DNA of 64,000 nucleotides from Flavobacterium daejeonense DSM 17708 (lineage in GTDB: Bacteria > Bacteroidota > Bacteroidia > Flavobacteriales > Flavobacteriaceae), in assembly GCF_000425425.1 (NCBI RefSeq), contig NZ_AUDK01000012.1:62001-126000 (forward strand), in the 5' to 3' direction. Positions 19,227 through 28,913 of this stretch are shown here, in pieces. A program made the position numbers and the translations under genes. How positions within the stretch are numbered: position 1 is the stretch's first letter; every line of letters begins with the position of its first letter. A model generated the notes under the pieces. That model made no database searches, was not told the DNA's origin, and was given only the letters and a program-made list of their open reading frames with translations.

Positions 19227-21959
19227 ATGAAATATTTAAGTTTACTTTTTTTAAGTTTTTGTGTGTCTTTTGCGGCAGCGCAAAATCTTACGATTGTTCG
19301 TGATGCAAATGCACCAAGAGCACAATTTGGTGCCGAAAAATTATCAGAAATAGCAACTGCGAAAGGATTCAAAGTAGTTTTTGTTGACAAAGCGCCTAAA
19401 AAATCAAAAGACAAAGTAATCGTATTAGGCGAAAAAGGAACCGATTTTTGGAAACAAAACACAAAGAATGCTAAGCTCGACGATAGTAAATTGACGAAGA
19501 AAGAAGGTTTCCAAATCAGGACTCAAAAAAATATCATTTTTATCGAGGGATTTGATGCTTCGGGAGCTTTGTATGGCGCTTTGGAATTGGCAGATAAAAT
19601 TAAAGAAACAGGACAAATACCGGCTGAAATTAATGTAAAAGACAGTCCCGAAATGGTTTTGCGAGGAACTTGTATTGGCATGCAAAAAACCACCTATCTC
19701 GAAGGACGCGGCGTTTATGAATATCCTTATACACCAAAAAGTTTTCCTTGGTTTTATGACAAGGCCCTTTGGGTCAAATACCTGGATATGATGGTTGAAA
19801 ACCGTATGAATTCCTTGTATTTATGGAATGGTCATCCCTTTGCTTCCTTGGTAAAATTGAAAGATTATCCTTTTGCCGTTGAGGTTAGCGATGAGGACTT
19901 CAAGAAAAACGAAGCAATTTTTAAATTCCTGACTGAAGAAGCCAACAAAAGAGGAATTTGGGTGATTCAAATGTTTTACAACATTATTCTTTCGAAACCT
20001 TTTGCAGATCATTACAACCTAAAAACGCAGGAAAGAGAACGTGTTATTACTCCTGTTATCGCTGATTATACTCGAAAATCAATTACCGCTTTTATTGAAA
20101 AATATCCAAATGTAGGATTGCTGGTTTGTTTGGGAGAAGCCATGAACACAGTTGAAGATGATGTAAATTGGTTTACGCAAACCATCATTCCGGCAGTTCA
20201 GGATGGAATGAAAGCCTTGGGAAAAACTCAGGAACCACCAATTATTTTGCGTTCACACGATACCGATGCACCAGCAGTTATGGCCAAAGCTTTGCCTTTG
20301 TATAAAAATTTATATACCATGAGCAAATATACCGGTGAATCTTTGACGACTTACACGCCGGGTGGACCTTGGGGCGAAACGCACAAACAATTGAGTTCGT
20401 TGGGTTCAATTCATATTGAAAATGTGCATATTTTGGCTAATTTGGAGCCATTTAGATATGGTTCACCTGATTTTATTCAGAAAACTGTAAAGGCTATGCA
20501 CAGTGCGCACGGTGCCAATGCCCTGCATTTGTACCCGCAGGCTTCGTATTGGGACTGGCCTTACTCAGCTGACAAAACCAAAACCGGAGAAAGATTATTG
20601 GAAATGGATCGCGACTGGATTTGGTACAAAGCCTGGGCACGTTATGCCTGGGACAGCCAGAGAGACCGCAATCAGGAAATTAATTATTGGGATAAGCAGT
20701 TTGTAGCAAGGTTTGGAGTGGATGCCGAAGCTGGAAAAAATATTTTGGAAGCTTATGAGCAAATTGGAGAAATTGCGCCAAAAACCCTTCGAAAATTCGG
20801 AATTACCGAAGGAAACCGTCAAACCTTATTGTTAGGTATGTTTGAAAGCCAATTAGTGAATCCGGCTAAATGGCGTGTCTATCCGGGATTTCATGAGTCT
20901 TGCGGGCCTCCGGGAGAATTGCTTCAGGAATATGCCAAAAAAGAATGGAATCACGAAGCACATTCAGGAGAAATTCCTCCGCAGTTGATTAGCGAAATTG
21001 TGCAACATGGTAAAATTGCCGTAGCATCCATCGAAAAAGCAGCGCCAATGGTGACTAAAGACAAAGAAGAATTCAATCGTCTGAAAAATGATGTCTATTG
21101 TTATGATGCTTTTGCCAATTGTTTTTCCGAAAAAGTAAAAGCAGCCATGTTGGTTTTACGTTACAGTTATTCCAATGATATTGCAGATTTAGACAAGGCC
21201 GTTCCGCATTTGGATAAAGCCTTAATTTATTATGAGGAATTAGTCAAATTAACCAAAGATACTTATTGGTATGCCAATAGTATGCAAACAGCCCAACGCC
21301 GAATTCCAATAGGTGGCGATGACGGTAACAACAAAACCTGGGCGGAATTGTTGCCACATTATGAAAGGGAATTAGCCAACTTTAAACGTAATATTAGCTT
21401 GTTAAAAGAGGCAAAAAACGGCAAAATGAAAACCAAAGACGTTGCAACTTGGAAAACAGCTCAGGTAACAATGTTGAGCCCGAAAGCAGCAAGCTATGCG
21501 GTGAAAGAAGGGACAAAAGTGTATGGAACCGACATTTCTGAGTTGGTTAAAGTAGCTCCGGAATTAAAGAATTTAAAAGGAATTTCATTGATGGAAGAAC
21601 AGCAAAATACCGAAGGGACTACTTTGAAATTCAAGAATGACAAGGATGTGAAATTGGTAGTTGGCTATTTTAATTCCGATCAAAAACGCTTTTTGTTTCC
21701 GCCAAGTTTGGAAACCAATGCGGCTGGAAATGAAAGGGGAGAAGCCGAAGTAATTTTGGCGAATGCCATTAATTTGAAAGATTTGCCAAGAATTAACATT
21801 CATACCTACCGATTCAAAGCAGGAGAAAACCAACTGACTTTAGGAAAAGGAAGGGTGCTGATTTTAGGTTTTATTGATGCCAACCAAAAAATTGAACCAC
21901 GCGATGTGGGTTATATTGGAAAAGACGAAAAAGAAGCAGTAGATTGGTTGTTTTATTAA
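19227..21959 (+). CDS. Large exported glycosidase-like protein with GH67-type N-terminal domain; family unclear
   Basis: A 910-aa protein; the ATG at 19227 opens a signal peptide (MKYLSLLFLSFCVSFAAA). Residues about 20-125 have the pattern of the alpha-glucuronidase/hexosaminidase N-terminal domain (IVLGEKGTDFW, EGFQIRTQKNIIFIEGFDASGALYGALELADKI). A long TIM-barrel-like region follows (LRGTCIGMQKTTYLEG, MVENRMNSLYLWNGHPF, RGIWVIQMFYN, LLVCLGEAMNTVEDD, IILRSHDTDAPA, NALHLYPQASYWDWPYS). A helical domain (about 500-740) and a C-terminal beta domain complete it. The active-site assignment is not obvious; candidates are E in CLGEAMNT and D in HDTDA. By architecture a uronic-acid or hexosaminidase-type glycosidase is likely, but I cannot name a CAZy family. 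Confidence 0.6.
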   Translation: MKYLSLLFLSFCVSFAAAQNLTIVRDANAPRAQFGAEKLSEIATAKGFKVVFVDKAPKKSKDKVIVLGEKGTDFWKQNTKNAKLDDSKLTKKEGFQIRTQKNIIFIEGFDASGALYGALELADKIKETGQIPAEINVKDSPEMVLRGTCIGMQKTTYLEGRGVYEYPYTPKSFPWFYDKALWVKYLDMMVENRMNSLYLWNGHPFASLVKLKDYPFAVEVSDEDFKKNEAIFKFLTEEANKRGIWVIQMFYNIILSKPFADHYNLKTQERERVITPVIADYTRKSITAFIEKYPNVGLLVCLGEAMNTVEDDVNWFTQTIIPAVQDGMKALGKTQEPPIILRSHDTDAPAVMAKALPLYKNLYTMSKYTGESLTTYTPGGPWGETHKQLSSLGSIHIENVHILANLEPFRYGSPDFIQKTVKAMHSAHGANALHLYPQASYWDWPYSADKTKTGERLLEMDRDWIWYKAWARYAWDSQRDRNQEINYWDKQFVARFGVDAEAGKNILEAYEQIGEIAPKTLRKFGITEGNRQTLLLGMFESQLVNPAKWRVYPGFHESCGPPGELLQEYAKKEWNHEAHSGEIPPQLISEIVQHGKIAVASIEKAAPMVTKDKEEFNRLKNDVYCYDAFANCFSEKVKAAMLVLRYSYSNDIADLDKAVPHLDKALIYYEELVKLTKDTYWYANSMQTAQRRIPIGGDDGNNKTWAELLPHYERELANFKRNISLLKEAKNGKMKTKDVATWKTAQVTMLSPKAASYAVKEGTKVYGTDISELVKVAPELKNLKGISLMEEQQNTEGTTLKFKNDKDVKLVVGYFNSDQKRFLFPPSLETNAAGNERGEAEVILANAINLKDLPRINIHTYRFKAGENQLTLGKGRVLILGFIDANQKIEPRDVGYIGKDEKEAVDWLFY

Positions 21960-21965
21960 GATAAT

Positions 21966-22078
21966 TTGGGCGTGCCCACGTCTCTCCGAAAAAGTCGGGA
22001 TGAGGTCGGGCTATATGTTCCCGCTTCCCGATGAAAAATCGGGAGAGATCCACTTCCATCTCTCACGCGAGCGAATGG
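21966..22078. repeat. Degenerate interspersed repeat (GGGCGTGCCC type)
   Basis: The gap contains gggcgtgccc, gggctatatgttcccgct, cccgatgaaaaatcggga (a small hairpin) and tctcacgcgagcg. 'GGGCGTGCCC ... CGGGCT' intergenic elements are widespread in Flavobacteria; this looks like a worn copy. No gene seen. Confidence 0.5.
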
Positions 22079-22092
22079 TTAAATAAAACGTT

Positions 22093-22170
22093 CCTGCAAG
22101 GTCTTTTTTGACCTTGTAGGTATCATTGCAAAATAGTTAAACCTACAAGGATTTTAAAAACCTTGCAGGA
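22093..22170. repeat. Two tandem CCTGCAAGG hairpins
   Basis: CCTGCAAGGTC/GACCTTGTAGG (22093-22120) with a six-T loop, then CCTACAAGG/CCTTGCAGG (about 22142-22170). The outer arms also pair with each other. Same words as the hairpin at 2422-2450; both lie in front of glycosidase genes. Confidence 0.6.
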
Positions 22171-22228
22171 ATACATCAATATTAGCCAACTAAAAATGAA
22201 CTTATATGACTTATATGGTTTAAAAAAA

Positions 22229-25200
22229 ATGAAGAAATTACTATACATACTATTTTTAATCACCACTTTTTCCTGGGCGCAAACGCGTGAAGAAATTTCA
22301 CTGAATGCCAATTGGAAAACCACAATGGTAGAAACCAATTCCAAACAGGATTTCGCAAATGATGTGAATGCCGATGCCAATTGGGAAACAGTTGATGTTC
22401 CTCATAATTGGGATCAATACGAAGGCTTTCGCCAAATGAAACACGGCAATTTGCACGGAACGGCTTGGTATTCGAGAAATCTGAAGATAGGCAAACAACA
22501 AAAAGGCAAACGCTATTTTCTGTTTTTTGAAGGCGTAAATAGTTATGCTACGGTGTGGTTAAACGGTAAAGGAGTAGGACAACACAAAGGCGGACGCACG
22601 ACTTTTACTTTGGATATTACAGATGCTTTGCGTTTTAATGCCGAAAATAAATTGCTCGTAAAAGCAGCTCATCCGGCATTTATTTCGGATTTGCCCTGGG
22701 TTTGTGGTGGTTGCTCCGGCGAATGGGGATTCTCAGAAGGTTCGCAACCAATGGGGATTTTCCGTCCGGTGACTTTGGTTGTTACCAATGATGTTCGCGT
22801 GACTCCTTTTGGTATTCATATTTGGAATGACAAAGCTACTTCAAAGGAAAAAGCAGTTTTACATACCACAACAGAAGTTCAAAATTACAGCGGATTGGAT
22901 AGAACAATTACAGTTGTCAATTCACTTTTGGATAAAAACGGAAAGGAAGTAGCTTCGGCGAAGAATTCAATTTTACTTTCGGCAGCAACTAAGGAGATTC
23001 AGCAGACCTTACCTAAAATTCAAAATCCAATTTTATGGTCGCCTGAAAATCCGTATTTGTATTCACTTTCAACGACTATTCTAGAAAAAAATAAGGTTTT
23101 AGATAAAATCACTACGCCTTATGGAATCCGTTGGGTTTCCTGGCCGGTGGACCGAGCGGGTGATGACAAACGATTTTTTATCAACGACCAGCCGGTTTTT
23201 ATCAACGGAACTTGCGAGTACGAACATCAATTGGGTCAAAGCCATGCTTTTTCGGATACCCAAATCAAAGCCAGAATTGAACAAATTAAGGCAGCTGGAT
23301 TCAATTCGTTCCGAGAAGCGCATCAGCCACATAATTTAAAATATCAGGAATTGCTGGATGAAAGTGGAATTTTGTTCTGGAGTCAGTTTTCGGCGCATAT
23401 TTGGTATGATACGCCTGAATTTAAGGAAAATTTCAAAACACTTTTGCGCGAATGGATTAAAGAACGTCGTAACAATCCATCGGTAGTTTTGTGGGGATTG
23501 CAAAACGAAAGCACGATTCCTAAGGAATTTGCTCAAGAGTGTACTCAAATTATTCGCGAAATGGATCCTACAGCTTCATCTCAACGCAAAGTAACTACTT
23601 GCAATGGCGGAGAAGGAACCGACTGGAATGTAGTGCAAAACTGGTCTGGAACCTACGGTGGCGATCCGTTTAATTATAATGTCGAAATGACCACCCAATT
23701 GTTAAATGGTGAATACGGAGCTTGGCGTAGTATCGATTTGCATACCGAAGGTGAATTTGACCAAAAAGGAATTTTGAGCGAAAACCGTTTTTCGCAATTA
23801 ATGGAAATTAAAATCCGTGAAGCCGAATCGGTAAAAGATAAGATTGCGGGTCAATACAATTGGTTGTTTGCTTCGCATGAAAATCCAGGAAGAGAACAAA
23901 ATGGTGAAGGTTTTAGAACCATAGATCAGGTTGGGCCGGTGAATTACAAAGGATTGTTCAGTATTTGGGGCGAACCGCTGGATGCTTATTATATGTACAG
24001 AGCGAATTATGCTTCTAACAAAACGAATCCTATGGTCTATATTGTTTCGCATACCTGGCCAAATCGTTGGGAAACTACGGGAGTCAAAAACGGAATCGAT
24101 GTCTATTCCAATTGTGATGAGGTCGAATTATTCAATGATGTGAACAATCATTCGTTGGGAAAACTGAAAAATCCGGGAAGAGGACAGCATTTTCAGTGGA
24201 ATAATGTGAACATTGCTTACAATGTGTTGTATGCGGTGGGTTATGTAGATGGCAAGAAAGTGGCTCAGGATTATATTGTGCTGAACAATTTACCAGAAGC
24301 ACCACATTTGAATTCGTTGAGTTCGAAAGAAGAGGTGGTTTCGTCAAAAGCTAATTACAATTACATCTATCGAGTGAATTGTGGTGGTCCTGATTTCAAA
24401 GATACCGCTGGAAATTTATGGTTAGCCGATGTACACAAAACAGCAGCGAACACTTGGGGTTCTGTTTCCTGGACAGATGATTTTAAAAATTTGCCTGCTT
24501 ATTTTGCGAGTCAGCGTTCATCTTATGATTTGGTTGATGGCACTCAAAACGATGCCTTATTTCAGGATTACCGTTACGGAATGGATCAATTAAAATACGT
24601 ATTTCCTGTGTCAGATGGTGAATATTTGGTCGATTTGTATTTCTCCGAGCCTTGGTATGGGACTGGCGGTGGATTGAATTGCAAAAACTGGCGCGTTTTT
24701 GATGTGGCAATTAATGATAACATTGTTCTGAAAGATTTTGATATTTGGAACGAAGTTGGTTTTTCTAAAGCGGTGAAAAAAACGTTTACTGTAAAAAGTA
24801 AAGACGGTAAGCTAGTAATTGATTTTCCAAAAGTAACTTCAGGAGAAGGAATTGTTTCGGCAATTGCCATTGCTTCCAAATACAAATCGGTGAAAGCGGC
24901 AGCACCTTCGCCAAAAAATATTTTGGATGTGAGTAGTACTACATCTTTCGAAATTGGTTCCTGGTTGAATCTGAATCAGAAGCAGTATCAGGATGCAGAA
25001 ACGGTATTTACTCAATTGCCGCCAAGCTTGTATGCTGCCGATTATCTTCGGTTTTCGAATAAAAACAATGTTTCCGGTTCTTTTGTTTCGAAAGAAGACG
25101 CAACGGTTTCGGTTTTTGTAGATTCGAATATAAAAACAAATTTGCCTTGGCTTGCCGATTATAAAAAATCGGAAGAAACCGCAAAAAATAGCAAAGGAGT

Positions 25201-25720
25201 TGTTTTTTCTATTTTCGAAAAAGAAGTCAAAAAAGGAGAAAAAGTCACTTTCAAAAAGAATGCTGATTCAGCAGCGATGTATTCTATTGTAGTTGTGCCA
25301 AGTTCCGATTTAGGAAAAGTGAAAGACGATAGACCATCATTAAAACTGGAAGCGGAAGCTGCTAAAATTAGTGGAGACGGAATTGTAAAAGGGAATTTCA
25401 AATCCAGCGATTATGTTGAATTTATGAAAAACACGGCAAATAGCATCGAATTTGAAGTAAATCCTGGCGTTGCCAATGTGTATTTGATGCGTTTTAGGTA
25501 TATGAATTTGACTCCCGAACCGATAAAAGTAAAACTGATTATCGAAGATGCTTACGGAATTTTGTTGCGAAATGATTGGATTGAATTCCCTGCACCAACC
25601 GAAAAATGGAAAATCTTAAACACCACTTCGGGCAGTTATATCAATGCCGGAAAATATAAAATCAGACTTGAATCTGAAAATATGAAAGGATTGCGTTTGG
25701 AATCTTTTGAGTTTCAATAA
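22229..25720 (+). CDS. Secreted GH2 beta-galactosidase-type enzyme with malectin and CBM-like modules
   Basis: A 1163-aa protein; the ATG at 22229 opens signal peptide MKKLLYILFLITTFSWAQ. Order: GH2 sugar-binding domain (about 20-190, WYSRNL, VWLNGKGVGQHKGG), Ig-like GH2 domain, TIM barrel (about 320-600) with acid/base VVLWGLQNES and candidate nucleophile in LLNGEYGAW, then a clear malectin domain (about 720-880: YRVNCGGPDFKD, YLVDLYFSEPWYG). It ends in a CBM6/35-like beta-sandwich (about 1050-1160: KLEAEAAKISGDG, VEFMKN). The carbohydrate-binding modules suggest polymer targeting. Substrate (galactoside, glucuronide or arabinoside) cannot be fixed from sequence. Confidence 0.87.
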   Translation: MKKLLYILFLITTFSWAQTREEISLNANWKTTMVETNSKQDFANDVNADANWETVDVPHNWDQYEGFRQMKHGNLHGTAWYSRNLKIGKQQKGKRYFLFFEGVNSYATVWLNGKGVGQHKGGRTTFTLDITDALRFNAENKLLVKAAHPAFISDLPWVCGGCSGEWGFSEGSQPMGIFRPVTLVVTNDVRVTPFGIHIWNDKATSKEKAVLHTTTEVQNYSGLDRTITVVNSLLDKNGKEVASAKNSILLSAATKEIQQTLPKIQNPILWSPENPYLYSLSTTILEKNKVLDKITTPYGIRWVSWPVDRAGDDKRFFINDQPVFINGTCEYEHQLGQSHAFSDTQIKARIEQIKAAGFNSFREAHQPHNLKYQELLDESGILFWSQFSAHIWYDTPEFKENFKTLLREWIKERRNNPSVVLWGLQNESTIPKEFAQECTQIIREMDPTASSQRKVTTCNGGEGTDWNVVQNWSGTYGGDPFNYNVEMTTQLLNGEYGAWRSIDLHTEGEFDQKGILSENRFSQLMEIKIREAESVKDKIAGQYNWLFASHENPGREQNGEGFRTIDQVGPVNYKGLFSIWGEPLDAYYMYRANYASNKTNPMVYIVSHTWPNRWETTGVKNGIDVYSNCDEVELFNDVNNHSLGKLKNPGRGQHFQWNNVNIAYNVLYAVGYVDGKKVAQDYIVLNNLPEAPHLNSLSSKEEVVSSKANYNYIYRVNCGGPDFKDTAGNLWLADVHKTAANTWGSVSWTDDFKNLPAYFASQRSSYDLVDGTQNDALFQDYRYGMDQLKYVFPVSDGEYLVDLYFSEPWYGTGGGLNCKNWRVFDVAINDNIVLKDFDIWNEVGFSKAVKKTFTVKSKDGKLVIDFPKVTSGEGIVSAIAIASKYKSVKAAAPSPKNILDVSSTTSFEIGSWLNLNQKQYQDAETVFTQLPPSLYAADYLRFSNKNNVSGSFVSKEDATVSVFVDSNIKTNLPWLADYKKSEETAKNSKGVVFSIFEKEVKKGEKVTFKKNADSAAMYSIVVVPSSDLGKVKDDRPSLKLEAEAAKISGDGIVKGNFKSSDYVEFMKNTANSIEFEVNPGVANVYLMRFRYMNLTPEPIKVKLIIEDAYGILLRNDWIEFPAPTEKWKILNTTSGSYINAGKYKIRLESENMKGLRLESFEFQ

Positions 25721-25724
25721 TATT

Positions 25725-25791
25725 CATTGCGAGGAACGAAGCAATCTCATAACGAGAGCAACAACTGTGATGGCGCCCGTTCCTTGCAATG
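25725..25791. repeat. Interspersed inverted-repeat element (CATTGCGAGGAACG type)
   Basis: CATTGCGAGGAACG at 25725 faces CGTTCCTTGCAATG ending at 25791. The inner GGAACGAAGCAATCTCATAACG is shared with the palindrome after GH95 (12275-12299), so at least two copies of one element sit in this locus. Confidence 0.6.
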
Positions 25792-25815
25792 ACAAATAGT
25801 ATAAAAAATATTACA

Positions 25816-28254
25816 ATGGTAAAAGAACATAAAAACGTTTTACAAAAAATAGGAACAGCGGCGGTTTTGTTGTTTCTGGTTGCCTGTGCAACGACAAAAA
25901 AAGAGAGCCGAATAGTTACCGATTTCAATCCCGATTGGCATTTTAAATTGGGTGATTTTCCCACAGCTATTCAGGCAGATTTTGATGCCAATGACTGGCG
26001 TGCGCTCAATTTGCCACACGATTGGAGTATTGAAGGGGCTTTTAGCAAAGACCATCCAACCAAACCACAAGGAGGGGCTTTACCCGCCGGAATGGGATGG
26101 TATCGCAAGAGTTTTACTTTGTCGGAATCAGCAAAAAACAAAAGTATCGCCATCGAATTTGACGGGGTGTTTTGTAACAGCGAGGTTTGGATCAATGGTC
26201 ATTATTTAGGAAAACGTCCGTTTGGATACATCTCTTTTTCTTATGATTTAACGCCTTATTTGAAGTTTGGCAACCAAAAAAATCACATTGCAGTCAAAGT
26301 CGATAATTCGGCTCAGCCAGGTTCGCGCTGGTACACTGGTTCCGGGATTTACAGAAATGTACGTTTGGTAACGACTAATAAACTGCATGTGGCACATTGG
26401 GGGACTTATGTAACTACCCCAGAAGTTTCCAAGGAAAAAGCAAGAGTAAATTATGAAGTTAAAATTCAAAATGATGCCAATATTGCGAAACAAATTAATG
26501 TGGTGACACGTATTTTGGATGCGTCAAATAATTTGATTATTAGATCTGAATCGACAGAATCGGTTGAGGCAAAATCCATTTTGAAAAAGGAACAAAGTTT
26601 CGAAGTCAAAAATCCAAAATTGTGGGATACCAAAAATCCGAACATGTATAAAGTGGTGACAAAAATTTACGACAAATCCACTTTGACTGACGAGTATGAA
26701 ACACCGCTTGGCTTTAGATATTTTGCATTTGATGCCGAAAAAGGCTTTTCTTTAAATGGCGTGCCTACGAAAATTTACGGCGTTTGTCTGCATCATGATA
26801 ACGGAGCATTAGGAGCCGTGGCTAATTACCATGCTATCAAGAGAAAGTTGACGATTATGAAAGAAATGGGGGTGAACGCTATCAGAACCGCTCACAATCC
26901 GCCTTCTTTGGAGTTGTTGCAATTGTGCGATGAAATGGGTTTTATCGTCCAGGATGAGGTTTTTGATGTCTGGAAAAAGAAAAAAGTTTCGAATGATTAC
27001 AACAAATATTTTGACGAATGGCACAAACGTGATTTGGAAGATTTTATCAAACGCGACCGCAACCATCCTTCGGTGATGATGTGGAGCATTGGGAACGAAA
27101 TTAGAGAGCAATTTGACAGTACTGGTATTGCCATTACTAAAGAATTGGTACAAATTGTAAAGTCTTTGGACAAAACCAGACCGGTAACTTTGGCATTGAC
27201 CGAGAATGTTCCAGAGAAAAATTTTATCTATCAATCGGGAGCCTTAGACCTTTTAGGTTTTAATTATAAACATGCCGATTATCCAACATTTCCCGAGCGT
27301 TTTAAAGGACAAAAAATCATTGCTTCCGAGAGTGTTTCGGCTTATGCAACGCGCGGACATTATGATATGCCAACAGATGCCATTCGATTTTGGCCTAAAA
27401 AATACGGAGAAACCTTTGATGGGAATCCCGATTTAACCGTTACAGCTTATGATAATATTGCATCGTATTGGGGAACTACCCACGAAGAAAACTGGAAAGC
27501 AGCCAAAAAATACGATTTCATAGCCGGAACTTTTGTCTGGACTGGATTTGATTACATTGGCGAGCCAGATCCTTATCCGTATCCTGCGCGTAGTTCGTAT
27601 TTTGGAATTGTGGATTTAGCAGGCTTTCCAAAAGATGTGTATTATATGTACCAAAGCGAATGGAGCGATAAAACCGTTTTGCATTTGTTACCACATTGGA
27701 ACTGGAAAGCCGGACAGCTAATTGATGTTTGGGCGTATTACAATAATGCCGATGAGGTGGAATTGTTCCTGAACGGGAAATCATTAGGTTCGAAATCTAA
27801 AAAAGGTGACGAATTACATATTGCCTGGAAAGTACCTTACGAAGCAGGAACGTTAAAAGCGGTTTCCAGAAAAGCAGGTAAAATAGTGAAGGAAACTGAA
27901 ATTCATACCGCAGGCGAAGCAGTAAAAATTAATTTACAAGCCGATAAAACTACAATTAAAAATGATGGTTACGATTTGGCTTATGTGACGGTTACGTTAC
28001 AGGATAAAGATGGAAACGCATTACCTACAGCCGATAATCTTATTAATTTTAAAGTTTCTGGAGGGGCAAAGATTGTTGGAGTAGATAATGGCTACCAAGC
28101 CAGTTTAGAACCTTTTAAAGCCAATTACCGCAAATTGTTCAATGGGAAATGTTTGGTGATTTTACAATCGAATAAAAAAGGGGAAAACATAACACTGGAA
28201 GCTACTACAGCAGGGAATATTAGTGTAGGAACTGTAAATATTAAAGTGGAGTAA
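25816..28254 (+). CDS. GH2 beta-galactosidase-type lipoprotein
   Basis: An 812-aa protein; the ATG at 25816 gives a lipoprotein signal (TAAVLLFLVAC). Domains: GH2 sugar-binding (about 20-190; GMGWYRKSFTL, VWINGHYLGKRPFG), Ig-like, TIM barrel (about 290-580) with RTAHNPPS, acid/base MMWSIGNEIR and a candidate nucleophile in IIASESVSAYATRG, then DUF4982-like and bacterial Ig-like C-terminal domains. The family cleaves beta-galactosides or related beta-glycosides. The lipid anchor implies periplasmic or surface location. It is the last gene of the carbohydrate locus and is followed by a strong terminator-like hairpin. Confidence 0.87.
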   Translation: MVKEHKNVLQKIGTAAVLLFLVACATTKKESRIVTDFNPDWHFKLGDFPTAIQADFDANDWRALNLPHDWSIEGAFSKDHPTKPQGGALPAGMGWYRKSFTLSESAKNKSIAIEFDGVFCNSEVWINGHYLGKRPFGYISFSYDLTPYLKFGNQKNHIAVKVDNSAQPGSRWYTGSGIYRNVRLVTTNKLHVAHWGTYVTTPEVSKEKARVNYEVKIQNDANIAKQINVVTRILDASNNLIIRSESTESVEAKSILKKEQSFEVKNPKLWDTKNPNMYKVVTKIYDKSTLTDEYETPLGFRYFAFDAEKGFSLNGVPTKIYGVCLHHDNGALGAVANYHAIKRKLTIMKEMGVNAIRTAHNPPSLELLQLCDEMGFIVQDEVFDVWKKKKVSNDYNKYFDEWHKRDLEDFIKRDRNHPSVMMWSIGNEIREQFDSTGIAITKELVQIVKSLDKTRPVTLALTENVPEKNFIYQSGALDLLGFNYKHADYPTFPERFKGQKIIASESVSAYATRGHYDMPTDAIRFWPKKYGETFDGNPDLTVTAYDNIASYWGTTHEENWKAAKKYDFIAGTFVWTGFDYIGEPDPYPYPARSSYFGIVDLAGFPKDVYYMYQSEWSDKTVLHLLPHWNWKAGQLIDVWAYYNNADEVELFLNGKSLGSKSKKGDELHIAWKVPYEAGTLKAVSRKAGKIVKETEIHTAGEAVKINLQADKTTIKNDGYDLAYVTVTLQDKDGNALPTADNLINFKVSGGAKIVGVDNGYQASLEPFKANYRKLFNGKCLVILQSNKKGENITLEATTAGNISVGTVNIKVE

Positions 28255-28274
28255 CATTTTAGTCTATAGATTTT

Positions 28275-28306
28275 AAAAGCACGAATTTTATGTTCGTGCT
28301 TTTTTT
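28275..28306 (+). terminator. Rho-independent terminator at the end of the carbohydrate locus
   Basis: AAAGCACGAA (28276-28285) pairs with TTCGTGCTTT (28293-28302), loop 7, followed by a T run. The A run on the other side makes it potentially bidirectional, which would also serve the convergent small gene at 28317-28697. Confidence 0.8.
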
Positions 28307-28316
28307 ATGTTTAGTC

Positions 28317-28697
28317 CTAAAAAAGTAATATTGTTATTTGGGTTATTGAGATGATGAAAAACAATATTAATGGAATTTTATTTTTAATTGATGGTGAATT
28401 AACATTTAATTTGAAATCTAACACTTCAATCATAAATTGGAAAAAAAATAGAATAATGTTTAGAAAAAAATAATTAATAAAGACACTTAAACTTAAAGAT
28501 AAAAGCATAATATAAGTGTCTTTAGAAATTAGTTCTTTTGAAATGAAGAAATAATTGTAAATATTTGATATTAAAATAATTGATATTATAAATAATACGA
28601 TGTTTTTTAATTTTAAGAAACTAAAACGATTGCTTGATAATAATTTGAAAATTATAAAGTTGAAGATTGAAAAAAATATAATATTAAAATAAAGCAT
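28317..28697 (-). CDS. Putative small hydrophobic membrane protein (unknown)
   Basis: A 126-aa reading frame with an ATG start, very AT-rich, coding for about four hydrophobic segments (FNIIFFSIFNFIIF, IVLFIISIILISNIY, IMLLSLSLSVFINYFFLNIILFFF, IPLILFFIISITQITILLF) separated by short Lys/Asn-rich turns. I do not recognise a family. It fills the only long gap (28255-28913) between two well-supported genes and converges on the shared terminator, which favours a real gene. Low-complexity AT-rich DNA can also produce such frames by chance, so confidence is modest. Confidence 0.42.
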   Translation of the reverse strand: MLYFNIIFFSIFNFIIFKLLSSNRFSFLKLKNIVLFIISIILISNIYNYFFISKELISKDTYIMLLSLSLSVFINYFFLNIILFFFQFMIEVLDFKLNVNSPSIKNKIPLILFFIISITQITILLF

Positions 28698-28864
28698 TTT
28701 ATTTAGTTACTTGTTTGGATTTAAACAAATATAGTTAAATCATTAGAAAATTATATTTTATAAATATAACATGAATAAGTTTTTAAAAATTTTGTAAATA
28801 CTTGTTTTTCAAACGATTTAAATCTTAATTCTGCCAAAACCCTATTTTTTCAAGAACAATTTTA

Positions 28865-28872
28865 TACTTTTG
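28865..28872 (+). promoter_or_regulatory. Candidate -7 element for the U32/RlhA-like gene
   Basis: TACTTTTG fits the Bacteroidota TAnnTTTG -7 consensus and lies 42 bases before the ATG. A clear -33 TTG is not visible. Confidence 0.45.
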
Positions 28873-28913
28873 CACTTTAATTCCAAAAAACAAGGAATTG
28901 AAGTACTGATTAT

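Noticed and set aside
26809..27234. 141-codon minus-strand frame inside the second GH2 gene
   Set aside because: Antisense to the GH2 TIM barrel with its catalytic motifs; no support as a gene.
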